From the NCBI GenBank assembly GCA_022711595.1, contig JAKLET010000008.1, positions 50,735 through 114,734 on the forward strand: a DNA stretch of 64,000 nucleotides, given 5' to 3'. The notes under the pieces were generated by a model that saw only the letters and a list, made by a program, of their open reading frames with translations, was not told the origin of the DNA and did no database searches. The translations under genes were made by a program, and so were the position numbers. This stretch comes from Deltaproteobacteria bacterium (GTDB lineage Bacteria; Desulfobacterota; Syntrophorhabdia; Syntrophorhabdales; Syntrophorhabdaceae). Numbering within the stretch: position 1 is the stretch's first letter; each line of letters opens with the position of its first letter. Positions 34,722 through 42,738 of this stretch are shown one piece after another.

Positions 34722-36362
34722 ATGATAGAATGGTCGAAAACAAATGACGCGATCGGGACCGTGAACCGTGGCAACCCCGCTGAATCAGGTCTGTGCACGC
34801 TTTGCAGGGCAGACTGTAAGGGCAGATGCGAGACATGGCTGTCAAGCCTGAAGGGCAGAAAGATCCTCTATCCGAGAGATTTTGGTCTCGTAACGGCAGG
34901 AAGTGCCAATACAACACATCTTGGCGTGAATTATAACTCTCTGAGAATCCAGGGCTATCTTTATGGTGTAAAGGGACTTCCAAAGGGACTGAAAAGCACC
35001 GCGGACGACTGTATCTTTCCCAATGTGAATATAGAATCGGAATTCGGCTCAAAGGTAACGACAAAGACGAGGATACCCATCATGACGGGTGCTCTCGGCT
35101 CAACATTCATTGCCGCAAAATACTGGGATTCATTTGCCGCAGGCGCGGCCCTCGTCGGCATCCCCATAGTTGTCGGTGAGAACGTTGTGGGCATCGATAA
35201 GCAGGCGGTAATAAATAACGGTAAGATAGAGAAGGCGCCGGAGCTTGACAGAAGGATCGACACCTTCTTGAAATATTATGACGGTTACGGTGCGATCATA
35301 GTCCAGATGAACGTGGAAGATACCAGAAATGGTGTAGCCGAATACGTTATCGATAAATACGGCGACAAGGTCATCATCGAGCTTAAATGGGGCCAGGGCG
35401 CGAAGGACATCGGCGGAGAGATCCAGGTCGATAATCTTGATTACGCTCTTTTCCTGAAGAACAGAGGTTATATCGTCGATCCCGATCCGATCATTCCAGA
35501 GGTGCAGGAGGCATTCAAGCACGGCGCGATCAAAGCGTTCGCCCGTCACAGCAGGCTTGGTTATACCGACCTTTCAACACCTGAAAAGGTCCGGGAAAGC
35601 TTCATGAGGTCCGTCAATTATCTGCGTAAAATTGGCTACAAGAGGATATCCCTGAAGACTGGTTCCTACGGTATGGAGGCCCTTGCCATGTCGATCAAAT
35701 TTGCGACCGACGCAAAGCTTGATCTCCTCACCATTGACGGTTCAGGCGGCGGAACCGGTATGAGCCCGTGGAATATGATGGAATCGTGGGGTGTTCCGTC
35801 AATCCTGCTCCACAGCAAAGCACATGAATATGCGACTGTCCTTGCGGCAAAAGGTCAGAGAGTCGTAGACCTGGCATTTGCAGGCGGTCTTGCCCGCGAA
35901 GACCATATCTTTAAGGCACTCGCCCTCGGTGCGCCGTTCACAAGGATGGTATGCATGGGAAGGGCGGCAATGATCCCTGGTTTCGTCGGTTCGAACATCG
36001 AAGGTGTCCTGAAACCCGAGAACAGGGCAAAAGTCAACGGAAACTGGGACGATCTGGCGCCTTCCGTCAAGGAACTCGGTTCGTCGGCGGATGAGATCTT
36101 TGCAGGTTACTATGATGTGCAGAAAAAGGTCGGAGCACAGGAGATGAAGAATATCCCCTTCGGCGCCATCGCAATGTGGACTCTCGCGGACAAGCTTGCG
36201 GCCGGTCTTCAGCAGCTTATGGCAGGGGCCCGGAAATTCAATCTCAGAGACATTTCGAGGGACGATCTTTTTGCGGCGAACAGGGAAGTCGAGAAAGAAA
36301 CGGGGATATCCTTCATCACCGATGTACAGGATGAAAGGGCAAAGAAGATCCTCAATTCATAG
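34722..36362 (+). CDS. FMN-binding glutamate synthase-like protein
   Basis: 546 residues corresponding to the FMN/synthase domain of GltB without the glutaminase domain, like archaeal-type stand-alone GltB2. An N-terminal cysteine motif (CTLCRADCKGRC, about residues 26-37) is followed by TTHLGVNYNSL, IELKWGQGAKDIGGEI, LLTIDGSGGGTGMSPWNMME and FAGGLAREDHIFKALALGAPF (FMN and substrate loops). Makes glutamate from 2-oxoglutarate with ammonia or glutamine nitrogen, or acts as a related FMN amidating enzyme. AAGGAGG precedes the ATG. Monocistronic with a strong terminator. Partner glutaminase and reductase subunits are not in the window. Confidence 0.93.
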   Translation: MIEWSKTNDAIGTVNRGNPAESGLCTLCRADCKGRCETWLSSLKGRKILYPRDFGLVTAGSANTTHLGVNYNSLRIQGYLYGVKGLPKGLKSTADDCIFPNVNIESEFGSKVTTKTRIPIMTGALGSTFIAAKYWDSFAAGAALVGIPIVVGENVVGIDKQAVINNGKIEKAPELDRRIDTFLKYYDGYGAIIVQMNVEDTRNGVAEYVIDKYGDKVIIELKWGQGAKDIGGEIQVDNLDYALFLKNRGYIVDPDPIIPEVQEAFKHGAIKAFARHSRLGYTDLSTPEKVRESFMRSVNYLRKIGYKRISLKTGSYGMEALAMSIKFATDAKLDLLTIDGSGGGTGMSPWNMMESWGVPSILLHSKAHEYATVLAAKGQRVVDLAFAGGLAREDHIFKALALGAPFTRMVCMGRAAMIPGFVGSNIEGVLKPENRAKVNGNWDDLAPSVKELGSSADEIFAGYYDVQKKVGAQEMKNIPFGAIAMWTLADKLAAGLQQLMAGARKFNLRDISRDDLFAANREVEKETGISFITDVQDERAKKILNS

Positions 36363-36386
36363 GCCTCACAAAAGAACAGCGAACAG

Positions 36387-36419
36387 GAGGGCAGGCTTTC
36401 GGGCCTGCCCTCTTTTTTT
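36387..36419 (+). terminator. Rho-independent terminator of the glutamate synthase gene
   Basis: GAGGGCAGGC-TTTCGG-GCCTGCCCTC: a 10-bp perfect stem followed by seven T. Confidence 0.9.
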
Positions 36420-36701
36420 GAAGTGTGACGTATATCATTTATAATGGTTCGTTGAATCATGTATATGTATGAGCATACACAGTGGGGTGTATATGGACAG
36501 CTTTGGGATTCATCAGAAAAACTGGTCGCGAAAGCGAAGATCGGAAAACCTTTGAATGCTAAAAAATGAGGAGGTGATGCGGAAAAATATCGTGCAAAAA
36601 CAATGAAGCAAAGAATTTGCTTCTGCTTTTTCTACATGCCCGACACTTTCTGGGGAGGAAGACATGGGCATGAGATCTCATGAGAGAAGGAGGCAAATAC
36701 A
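36420..36701. other. Leader/intergenic region before a small conserved-looking gene
   Basis: No long frame. A 26-codon frame (36603-36683, MKQRICFCFFYMPDTFWGG...) lacks a ribosome-binding site, and a 9-codon one follows GAGGAGG too closely. Repeated TATGTATGAGCATAC near 36460 forms a weak palindrome. AGAAGGAGG at the right end serves the next gene. Confidence 0.4.
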
Positions 36702-36893
36702 ATGATACGTGAGATTAGGTTCATTGTAACCGGTGAAGTTAGGAAACCCAAAATAGGTGATTGGTTCCTCAACGCCAAGAATAACCCCATATGTGCCGCC
36801 CAGGATTTCCACATCACGAAATTTCCCATATTGAAGATGGTGGTTGTCGACAATGAGGGAAGGGCGGTTCATACCCACTGCGTAAATATGTAA
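36702..36893 (+). CDS. Small hypothetical protein
   Basis: 63 residues, start supported by AGAAGGAGG nine bases upstream. Sequence begins MIREIRFIVTGEVRKPKIGDWF and continues as a compact beta-rich unit (FPILKMVVVDNEGRAVHTHCV). The pattern of a short beta-barrel (KPKIGDWFLN, a single Cys near the end) is reminiscent of small OB/SH3-like folds, but I do not recognise a family. It has its own hairpin downstream, so it appears to be an independent transcription unit. Confidence 0.72.
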   Translation: MIREIRFIVTGEVRKPKIGDWFLNAKNNPICAAQDFHITKFPILKMVVVDNEGRAVHTHCVNM

Positions 36894-36914
36894 GCTGTCG
36901 ATAAAAAAATGTGA

Positions 36915-36945
36915 ACAACGCCCGGGAAAATATCCCGGGCGTTGT
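36915..36945. terminator. GC-rich 13-bp hairpin
   Basis: ACAACGCCCGGGA-N5-TCCCGGGCGTTGT is a perfect 13-bp stem 20 bases after the small gene's stop. There is no T-run, so it may be a terminator of weak type or an RNA-stabilising end. Confidence 0.65.
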
Positions 36946-37145
36946 CGTTCATACATTGTGTTCCATTTGTTGTTTTATTAATGTCTCACAGGTTTTTTTC
37001 GGCTTTTTACATTCGAACTGCCGAGGCGGGTGCAGATATCTTTCCATGTTCAAACAGTTCAAGCATTGCCGTCTCCAACATCCAAGCCATTTTAAGGTGG
37101 CAATCGATATCGGTTGTCGGGTAATATATCCGGGGAGGCGAGGCA

Positions 37146-37583
37146 ATGGGAATGAAGCTTGACCACATCGGTTTTGTCGTGGAAAGGATCGAGGATTTCG
37201 TCAGAGTGCTCAAAGCCATCGGTTTTGAAACGGTCACTAATCCCGTCGGAGATTATGACAAGAATGTCAACGCTTCATTTGTGCCTGTGGGGGAAAAGGA
37301 CGACATATATCTGGAAGTGCTCGAGCCAATCGGTGAAAAGTCGGCTGTCTACAATTTTCTGAGAAAGACCGGCGGTGGATTGCACCATCTCTGTTTTGAG
37401 GTGGACGATATCGAAAAGGTATCGGGAGAGCTTGAGGAAAAAGGCTTCAAGATGGTTTCGCCGCCTACTGACTGTACTGCATATGATGAGAACCTTGAAC
37501 GCACCTGCGAGGGCGTTACGAAAATATCTTTTTTCCTCCTGCCAAACCGGCTGCTCATCGAACTGCTGGAAAAAGGCCGTTGA
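37146..37583 (+). CDS. VOC family epimerase, methylmalonyl-CoA epimerase-like
   Basis: 145 residues of the glyoxalase/bleomycin fold. Metal ligands fit MCE: His in LDHIGFVV, Glu in LEVLEPI, His in GGGLHHLCFEV, Glu in LLIELLEK. The spacing and the terminal pattern match methylmalonyl-CoA epimerase, which racemises methylmalonyl-CoA in propionate metabolism. No mutase gene is close, so the substrate is not proven. GGAGG lies upstream of the ATG. The HD-domain gene follows after 22 bases. Confidence 0.83.
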   Translation: MGMKLDHIGFVVERIEDFVRVLKAIGFETVTNPVGDYDKNVNASFVPVGEKDDIYLEVLEPIGEKSAVYNFLRKTGGGLHHLCFEVDDIEKVSGELEEKGFKMVSPPTDCTAYDENLERTCEGVTKISFFLLPNRLLIELLEKGR

Positions 37584-37605
37584 AAGGAGGGTGCGGGACA
37601 GGGGC

Positions 37606-38160
37606 ATGACAAGAGATGAAGCCGATCAATTATTGAAAAGATATGTTGGCAGCGAGAGAATGCTCAACCACTGCTACTTTGCTGAAGCCGTCATGCGCCG
37701 TCTTGCGAGGCGGCTTGGCGAAGACGAGGAAAAATGGGGGATTGCGGGATTGCTTCACGATATCGACATAGAGGTCACCAACGCCGATCTCAACCGCCAT
37801 TGCCTTGAAGCGCAGGAGATACTCGCATCACGCGGGATAGACCCCGAGGTGATCGATGCTATTGTGATGCACAATGAAACGGCAACAGGCAGGAAGCGTA
37901 CAACTCGTTTTCAGCACGCTCTTGCAGCCGGTGAGACCATCACGGGACTCATCGTTGCCACAACTCTCGTATATCCTGACAAAAAGCTTGCCAGCGTTAA
38001 ACCGAAATCGGTCGTCAAACGCATGAAGGAAAAAGCCTTCGCGGCTTCTGTGAATCGGGATATCATCATGGAGTGCGAACTCATCGGCATACCCCTTGAT
38101 GAGTTCGCCGCTCTTTCCATTGATGCGATGCTTCAGATCAGCGGCCGGTTGGGGCTGTGA
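37606..38160 (+). CDS. HD domain metal-dependent phosphohydrolase (HDIG-type)
   Basis: 184 residues. H-HD-D signature: His in MLNHCYFAEAV, the pair in GLLHDIDIE, later His in AIVMHNE. The Cys/Asp-rich second half resembles HDIG proteins annotated as phosphohydrolases without known substrate. An AAGGAGG 15 bases upstream of this ATG also abuts an in-frame GTG at 37591, so the protein may be five residues longer. Likely co-transcribed with the VOC gene. Confidence 0.85.
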   Translation: MTRDEADQLLKRYVGSERMLNHCYFAEAVMRRLARRLGEDEEKWGIAGLLHDIDIEVTNADLNRHCLEAQEILASRGIDPEVIDAIVMHNETATGRKRTTRFQHALAAGETITGLIVATTLVYPDKKLASVKPKSVVKRMKEKAFAASVNRDIIMECELIGIPLDEFAALSIDAMLQISGRLGL

Positions 38161-38256
38161 ACCGGCAGGGCCGATCAGGATCAGATACCTGACGCAAATG
38201 CGCACAGGGCGGTCGGTATTTTTTTGTATTCAAAGCTATGCCTGGAGAAAAACTGA

Positions 38257-39540
38257 ATGAGTGATAATACAAAATCGGGGAACATCTGGAGCGCGCTGAA
38301 AGGTTCGCCCTACCTGCAGGCGTTCACGAACCGCCGTATGGCGATAATGGTGCTTTTGGGATTCGGATCCGGCCTGCCTCTTCCACTGACGGCGGGGACT
38401 CTTCAGGCCTGGCTTACCACGGCGGGGATCGACATAAAGACCATCGGTCTTTTCTCTCTTGTCGGGCTTCCATACACGCTTAAATTCCTCTGGTCGCCGT
38501 TCATGGACCGTTTTGTGCCGCCATGGCTGGGAAGGAGACGCGGCTGGATAGTCTCGGTGCAGATACTTCTGCTTATAGGTATCGCGGTCATGGCATTGAG
38601 TTCTCCCGAAAACATGCCGCTCGCCCTTGCCGTAATTGCCCTTGTTGTCGCTTTCTTTTCAGCATCTCAGGACATTGTTATAGATGCCTACCGGACCGAT
38701 GTTCTTCCTGACAAAGAGCGCGGCCTCGGTGTTGCGGTCTTTATTTTCGGATACAGGATAGCCATGCTTGTCGGCGGTGCGCTGGCCCTCATCATGTCCG
38801 ACAGGATAGGGTGGCGCAACACCTATTTTTTCATGGCCCTTTTTATGATCTTCGGAATGCTCGGTGCATTCGCTGGGCGGGAGCCGGACAATAAAATCGT
38901 TCCGCCCAGGACCATGCAGGAGGCCGTCTGGGGTCCCTTGAAGGATTTTTTTACCCGCAGGTCGGCCCTCATTATCATCCTTTTCATCGTTCTTTACAAA
39001 CTGGGTGACGCATATGCCGGTGCGTTGTCCACGGCCTTTCTCATACGGGGTGTTAATTTCACGCCGACGGATGTTGGTACCATCAACAAGGGTATGGGAC
39101 TTGTGGCCACCATAGTGGGCGCCCTTTTCGGGGGAACGCTTATGGTGAAGATGGGGCTCTTCAGGTCGCTGTGGTATTTCGGCATTCTCCAGATGGTATC
39201 GAACCTTTCCTTCATGGCCCTGGCCCTGATCGGAAAAAGCTATCCCGCCATGATCATTGCCGTAGCCTTCGAGAACCTTTCCAGCGGCATGGGTTCCACG
39301 GCTTTCGTTGCCTTTGTCATGGCGCTTTGCAACAAGCGTTTCAGTGCGACCCAGTTCGCGCTGCTGTCTTCTCTGGCGGTGCTGGGGCGCGTTGTCATAT
39401 CACCTACTTCGGGATATATTGTTTCCTATATCGGATGGGCAAACTTCTTTTTCTTTACCACCGTTGCCGCGCTTCCCGGTCTTCTCCTTGTTCTGTACCT
39501 GAAAAGAGACATTGTTGCCCTGGATGAAGGGAAGATGTAA
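38257..39540 (+). CDS. ampG: AmpG-like MFS permease
   Basis: 427 residues with about 12 membrane helices. AmpG features: FGSGLPLPLTAGTLQAWLT near residue 40, FLWSPFMDRFVPPWLGRRRGWI, SASQDIVIDAYRTDVL and the YKLGDAYAGALSTAFL segment starting the second half. AmpG imports anhydromuropeptides for peptidoglycan recycling. No recycling genes adjoin, although an amidase-like DUF1460 gene is about 1.3 kb away. The start has GGAGAAA 8-10 bases upstream. Confidence 0.9.
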   Translation: MSDNTKSGNIWSALKGSPYLQAFTNRRMAIMVLLGFGSGLPLPLTAGTLQAWLTTAGIDIKTIGLFSLVGLPYTLKFLWSPFMDRFVPPWLGRRRGWIVSVQILLLIGIAVMALSSPENMPLALAVIALVVAFFSASQDIVIDAYRTDVLPDKERGLGVAVFIFGYRIAMLVGGALALIMSDRIGWRNTYFFMALFMIFGMLGAFAGREPDNKIVPPRTMQEAVWGPLKDFFTRRSALIIILFIVLYKLGDAYAGALSTAFLIRGVNFTPTDVGTINKGMGLVATIVGALFGGTLMVKMGLFRSLWYFGILQMVSNLSFMALALIGKSYPAMIIAVAFENLSSGMGSTAFVAFVMALCNKRFSATQFALLSSLAVLGRVVISPTSGYIVSYIGWANFFFFTTVAALPGLLLVLYLKRDIVALDEGKM

Positions 39541-39668
39541 TGATCCTTTAGTCCCTTTAATGGAGAAGCGGACAGCCTTTCAGGGGAGAGGTTTTTCTGT
39601 TTCATGTTGATCCGGGTTTTTTGATATTAAACCAAATTATTTTAGATTAAAAATTCTTCATAATTCAG

Positions 39669-39697
39669 TTGACACCCTTTTGATACTGTGGGATACT
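39669..39697 (+). promoter_or_regulatory. Promoter of the cold-shock gene with long leader
   Basis: Perfect TTGACA and GATACT with a 17-base spacer. It leaves a leader of about 108 bases before the ATG, typical of cspA-type mRNAs whose 5' UTR controls translation by temperature. Confidence 0.6.
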
Positions 39698-39811
39698 GAA
39701 TTTGAAGTTTCGGAAGTAGATGTCACTAGTGATGCATTGAATTAGATTTAAACATCCCCATGACACAGTTCCGTATTCTTCAAAAAAATTATCAAGGAGG
39801 GTTTTAGTAAG

Positions 39812-40012
39812 ATGGCAAAAGGAACTGTCAAATGGTTCAACGAGTCCAAAGGTTTCGGTTTTATAACACAGGATGATGGCGTGGATGTTTTTGTCCACTA
39901 TTCAGCAATCCAGGACTCCGGTTTCAAAACCCTTGCGGAAGGCCAGGAAGTTAACTTTGACGTCGTCAAGGGTCCCAAGGGACTTCAGGCGGCGAATGTG
40001 ACAAAACTATAA
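39812..40012 (+). CDS. Cold-shock domain protein
   Basis: 66-residue CspA-family RNA chaperone with both RNA-binding motifs: KGFGFI (RNP1, residues 13-18) and VFVHY (RNP2, where most members have FVHFS or FVHYS). AAGGAGGG lies upstream of the ATG. Monocistronic, with its own promoter and terminator. Confidence 0.97.
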   Translation: MAKGTVKWFNESKGFGFITQDDGVDVFVHYSAIQDSGFKTLAEGQEVNFDVVKGPKGLQAANVTKL

Positions 40013-40020
40013 ACAAGGAA

Positions 40021-40050
40021 AAAAGGGTCTGGTTCTGGCCGGACCCTTTT
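40021..40050. terminator. Bidirectional terminator after the cold-shock gene
   Basis: AAAAGGGTCTGG and CCGGACCCTTTT pair over 12 bases (one G-T) around a six-base loop. The end sequence works in both directions and the DUF1460 gene converges on it from the right. Confidence 0.85.
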
Positions 40051-40076
40051 TATATCTTTTTTTCATTTTTGAAACA

Positions 40077-40835
40077 CTAAACGGTAAACCCTGGTGGTTC
40101 TTTACCTTGAGGAAGAGGTCTTAGCACCAGAGCTCCTGGTTTGTCTTTTATATAATCCGAAAACAATTGATCGACCACTTTAAGGGAAACAGAGGCAGAT
40201 GATGCATGGCGCAGGCAGGTCGCATCATTTTCCTTGATGACAATCCCCACATGGGAAACATCGAGCCCGTCTGTGTCCGTGTATATCCCCACATAATCGC
40301 CGCTGTGAAGATTTTCAATAACATCCGGGTTGACCGATGCCGATGGGATGTAGTCCAATATCCGTGTGCGGGGAGTAATACCAGTGAGGAAAAGGGTCCC
40401 GTCCGATCTCAGGTTGAGCATCTTCGTGCCTTGCCGTGTTTTTATGCCCCCTATCAAGGCAGTGACATCCATGACGAAGCGTCTGTTGAATTCACGCCAG
40501 TCAGTGAAGAAATGGTTGCGTTTTACGTATGCGACGATGCCGTCTTTGTAACGGACCTCCCGGAGATGTTTTATGAACTCCCCGAAGGTGCTTGCAAGAC
40601 GCATTGCTTCGATACAGTCAATGAAAGTGAAGCAATCGAATCCCGTGAGGTTTATGACGAGTTCTTCGGGTGTGTCAGGGCCTCCGATGAGGGTCGATCC
40701 CTCGTAGGGTGTATCGAGGAAATGCCGTGACAGAAAAGCGATGCGCGAGCCGGTATCGCCTATCCCTGAAGCTTCAAGGAGCATTTCATCGATGCCTGCT
40801 TCAGACCATTTACCCAGTGTGATCTTTTCGTTCAT
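40077..40835 (-). CDS. DUF1460 amidase-like protein
   Basis: About 252 residues of the NlpC/P60-like DUF1460 family (N-acetylmuramoyl-L-alanine amidase-like). Candidate catalytic Cys in LTGFDCFTFIDCIEAMRLA, with the family pair DVSHVGIVIKEN and LRHASSA supplying His residues. The open frame runs 64 codons further upstream, through the end of the channel gene, but those codons are in another frame over a real gene, so I take the ATG at 40835. The site AGGAGGAGG is 16 bases away. No signal peptide is visible from this start, unlike many relatives. It follows the glutamate-receptor-like gene by 25 bases. Confidence 0.82.
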   Translation of the reverse strand: MNEKITLGKWSEAGIDEMLLEASGIGDTGSRIAFLSRHFLDTPYEGSTLIGGPDTPEELVINLTGFDCFTFIDCIEAMRLASTFGEFIKHLREVRYKDGIVAYVKRNHFFTDWREFNRRFVMDVTALIGGIKTRQGTKMLNLRSDGTLFLTGITPRTRILDYIPSASVNPDVIENLHSGDYVGIYTDTDGLDVSHVGIVIKENDATCLRHASSASVSLKVVDQLFSDYIKDKPGALVLRPLPQGKEPPGFTV

Positions 40836-40860
40836 GAGACTATGTCGAACCTCAAAGAGC

Positions 40861-42012
40861 TTACCTCCTCCTTCTTTGCCGGAATGAGTGCGGTGTGCGT
40901 TCTTCAAAGTTTTCTTCAAGTCCGTAGCGCTGCAGGACCAGGGGCCATTCCGGTTTTTCAATATAGTCCAGGATGGCATAATCCACTTTTGATCTGATCC
41001 GGCTGTTTTTGGGAAATCCGAAGGCAAAGAAGAAACGCTTGGTTTCCGTAGGATAGACCGATATCATATTCTTGTAATCGTTGTCCCTGTAATAGATCAG
41101 GGTGATCTCATCATAGAGAAAGCCTTCTATCCTTTTATCGAGAATTGCCTTAAGCGCGCTCTGCTCATCTTTGAAGAGGGTGTTTTTCCCGCCGATGTTC
41201 TTTAATGCCGTGGATTCGCTGCTGCCTCTGATCCCGCCGAGATGCATATGTCTTAGCTCGTCAGTGCTCACCGCTGCGGCCATATCTCTGGTAGCGGAAA
41301 GAGAGCTCGTGAGCGATGCAATAAGCGCGCTCAGCGCTATTGCGCAAAGGAACATCCACAGAAGGCCCAGGATGCGGGCCGGCAGGGACTTGAGCGCGAC
41401 CCCGAAGCAGACCCCCGAAGCCAGCGTTGAACCTACCCAGTAGATGCCGGAGCCGATCCCTTTGATGATGTTGCCTCCAAAATGGTCCGGATTCGTTCGG
41501 TGCTCGATGAGCCAGAGGATAATACCGAGCACGCACAGCGCGCAGCATAGCAGGAGTATGACCCTGAAGGTCCCCCAGGAGAGGAAGATCCTGATGGCCG
41601 TCCACCATGGATGGTTTATTTTCTCTGGAAGGGTTGCAACGGCAAGCCTCGAATTGCCGAATGGAAAGGAATAGTCGATCGATTTTTGCCTCTCCGCCGT
41701 GACATAGAAAGTGTCGATCGAGATATCAATGCTTTTGTTCTGAAGGGCGGCCAGGAGCTCATCGAACGTCATTTCCTTGAGGTCGTAATCTATTTTCAAT
41801 TCCTGGGCGATGGCCTTCCATATGTTCATATTGAGGCCTGTCCATTCGCCGCTTTTTTCCTTGATCAGGTAAGGCGGGTCGTGCGTGACCCCGACGACAA
41901 GCCTTTCACCTCCGTTATGGCCGGTCAGGGCCGGTTGTGCCTGACAAAGGATGGGGCAAGAGAAAAATAGTAACAGACAGTGCAGAAAAACAACCATTAT
42001 CGTTTTAAACAC
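40861..42012 (-). CDS. Prokaryotic ionotropic glutamate-receptor-like ligand-gated channel
   Basis: About 383 residues in the GluR0 layout: signal peptide, ligand-binding lobe 1 (VVGVTHDPPYLIKEKSGEWTGLNMNIWKAIA, SIDISIDTFYVTAERQKSIDYSFPF), membrane helix (about 155-176), a re-entrant pore segment (GIYWVGSTLASGVCFGVALKS), a second helix containing LSALIASLTSSLS, then ligand-binding lobe 2. The potassium filter TVGYG of cyanobacterial GluR0 is not present; SGVCFG occupies the same place. The GTG start has GGAGG six bases upstream and gives a proper signal peptide. The C-terminus is unusually Arg-rich (RQRRRR). Ligand and ion are unknown. Confidence 0.87.
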   Translation of the reverse strand: MFKTIMVVFLHCLLLFFSCPILCQAQPALTGHNGGERLVVGVTHDPPYLIKEKSGEWTGLNMNIWKAIAQELKIDYDLKEMTFDELLAALQNKSIDISIDTFYVTAERQKSIDYSFPFGNSRLAVATLPEKINHPWWTAIRIFLSWGTFRVILLLCCALCVLGIILWLIEHRTNPDHFGGNIIKGIGSGIYWVGSTLASGVCFGVALKSLPARILGLLWMFLCAIALSALIASLTSSLSATRDMAAAVSTDELRHMHLGGIRGSSESTALKNIGGKNTLFKDEQSALKAILDKRIEGFLYDEITLIYYRDNDYKNMISVYPTETKRFFFAFGFPKNSRIRSKVDYAILDYIEKPEWPLVLQRYGLEENFEERTPHSFRQRRRR

Positions 42013-42087
42013 CTTGAACCTCCATTGCGGGGTCAAAGAATTCGGTCCTTGCCAGGCCCGGATACCATAATTCAGTGCTGCTTCCGT

Positions 42088-42465
42088 TCACCTTCCGTGT
42101 GAGCGGTCATCTTTCCAGATAAGCGTGCATTTGTCCCTTTCAGGGAGAGGGCCTTTGCATTTTCCATCACCTCTGCCTGTAATGCCGCCGCCAGGATGAC
42201 AAATGATCCTGCCCGACTCATCGTAAAGATCGCTGTACCTGTCGCAGCACTGCGGGGGGAGGTAATAGATGGTCCTGTCCTGCCAGAAGCATTTATACAC
42301 CATGGCGGGGGGATTTGCCAGCGGTGCCTTCTCAAGCTCATCGATCTTGCCCTGAAGCCATTGCGGGATGCCGGACCTTTCCTGGCTCGACCCCATCGCC
42401 ATGACAACGAAGCATTGCACGAAGACCAGCACGGCGGCCGCGGATAATACCGTTGCTTTGTTCAC
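42088..42465 (-). CDS. Secreted DUF6970-like Cys protein
   Basis: 125 residues. The GTG start after AAGGGGA gives a signal peptide (VNKATVLSAAAVLVFVQCFVVMAMG). The mature part has the pattern P-x-WL-x2-KIDELEKAP, YKCFWQDRTIYYLPPQCCDRYSDLYDESG, IICHPGGGITGRGDGKC, matching a small family I recall as DUF6970. Several cysteines suggest a disulfide-stabilised periplasmic fold. The frame continues upstream for 49 codons through the family D repeat, which I consider non-coding. It is upstream of and probably co-transcribed with the receptor gene. Confidence 0.7.
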   Translation of the reverse strand: MNKATVLSAAAVLVFVQCFVVMAMGSSQERSGIPQWLQGKIDELEKAPLANPPAMVYKCFWQDRTIYYLPPQCCDRYSDLYDESGRIICHPGGGITGRGDGKCKGPLPERDKCTLIWKDDRSHGR

Positions 42466-42485
42466 GAAGTCCCCTTCTTCCAGAC

Positions 42486-42562
42486 AACAATAATTAATTT
42501 TTTTACAATAACCAATAACCAAATAAAAAACAATAACCAATGACAAATTTCCAATTACCAGC
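42486..42562 (+). repeat. Seven-base-period array, family D (CAATAAC words)
   Basis: Stepwise CAATAAC, CAATGAC, CCAATTA-type words, the same set as near 55305. Lies between the DUF6970-like gene and pldA, upstream of the former on the minus strand. Only one arm is clear here. Confidence 0.7.
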
Positions 42563-42738
42563 CAGCCTTGCGGCAATGATCGATGATTGGGAAGGAAATA
42601 ACGAGCAGACAATATATTCTATTGCCTGCCGGCATTTGACGATTGGCCACAGTCTCTTTCCCGGTCGCTGTGTTTGGTCAATGCCATTATCGTTTCACAC
42701 TGAAACTTAGAAACCAGGACCATTGGAACTGTTTTTTT

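Noticed and set aside
42072..42407. Alternative minus-strand frame overlapping the DUF6970-like gene
   Set aside because: Another frame of the same strand has a signal peptide, cysteine pattern and GTG with a good site; this one has none.
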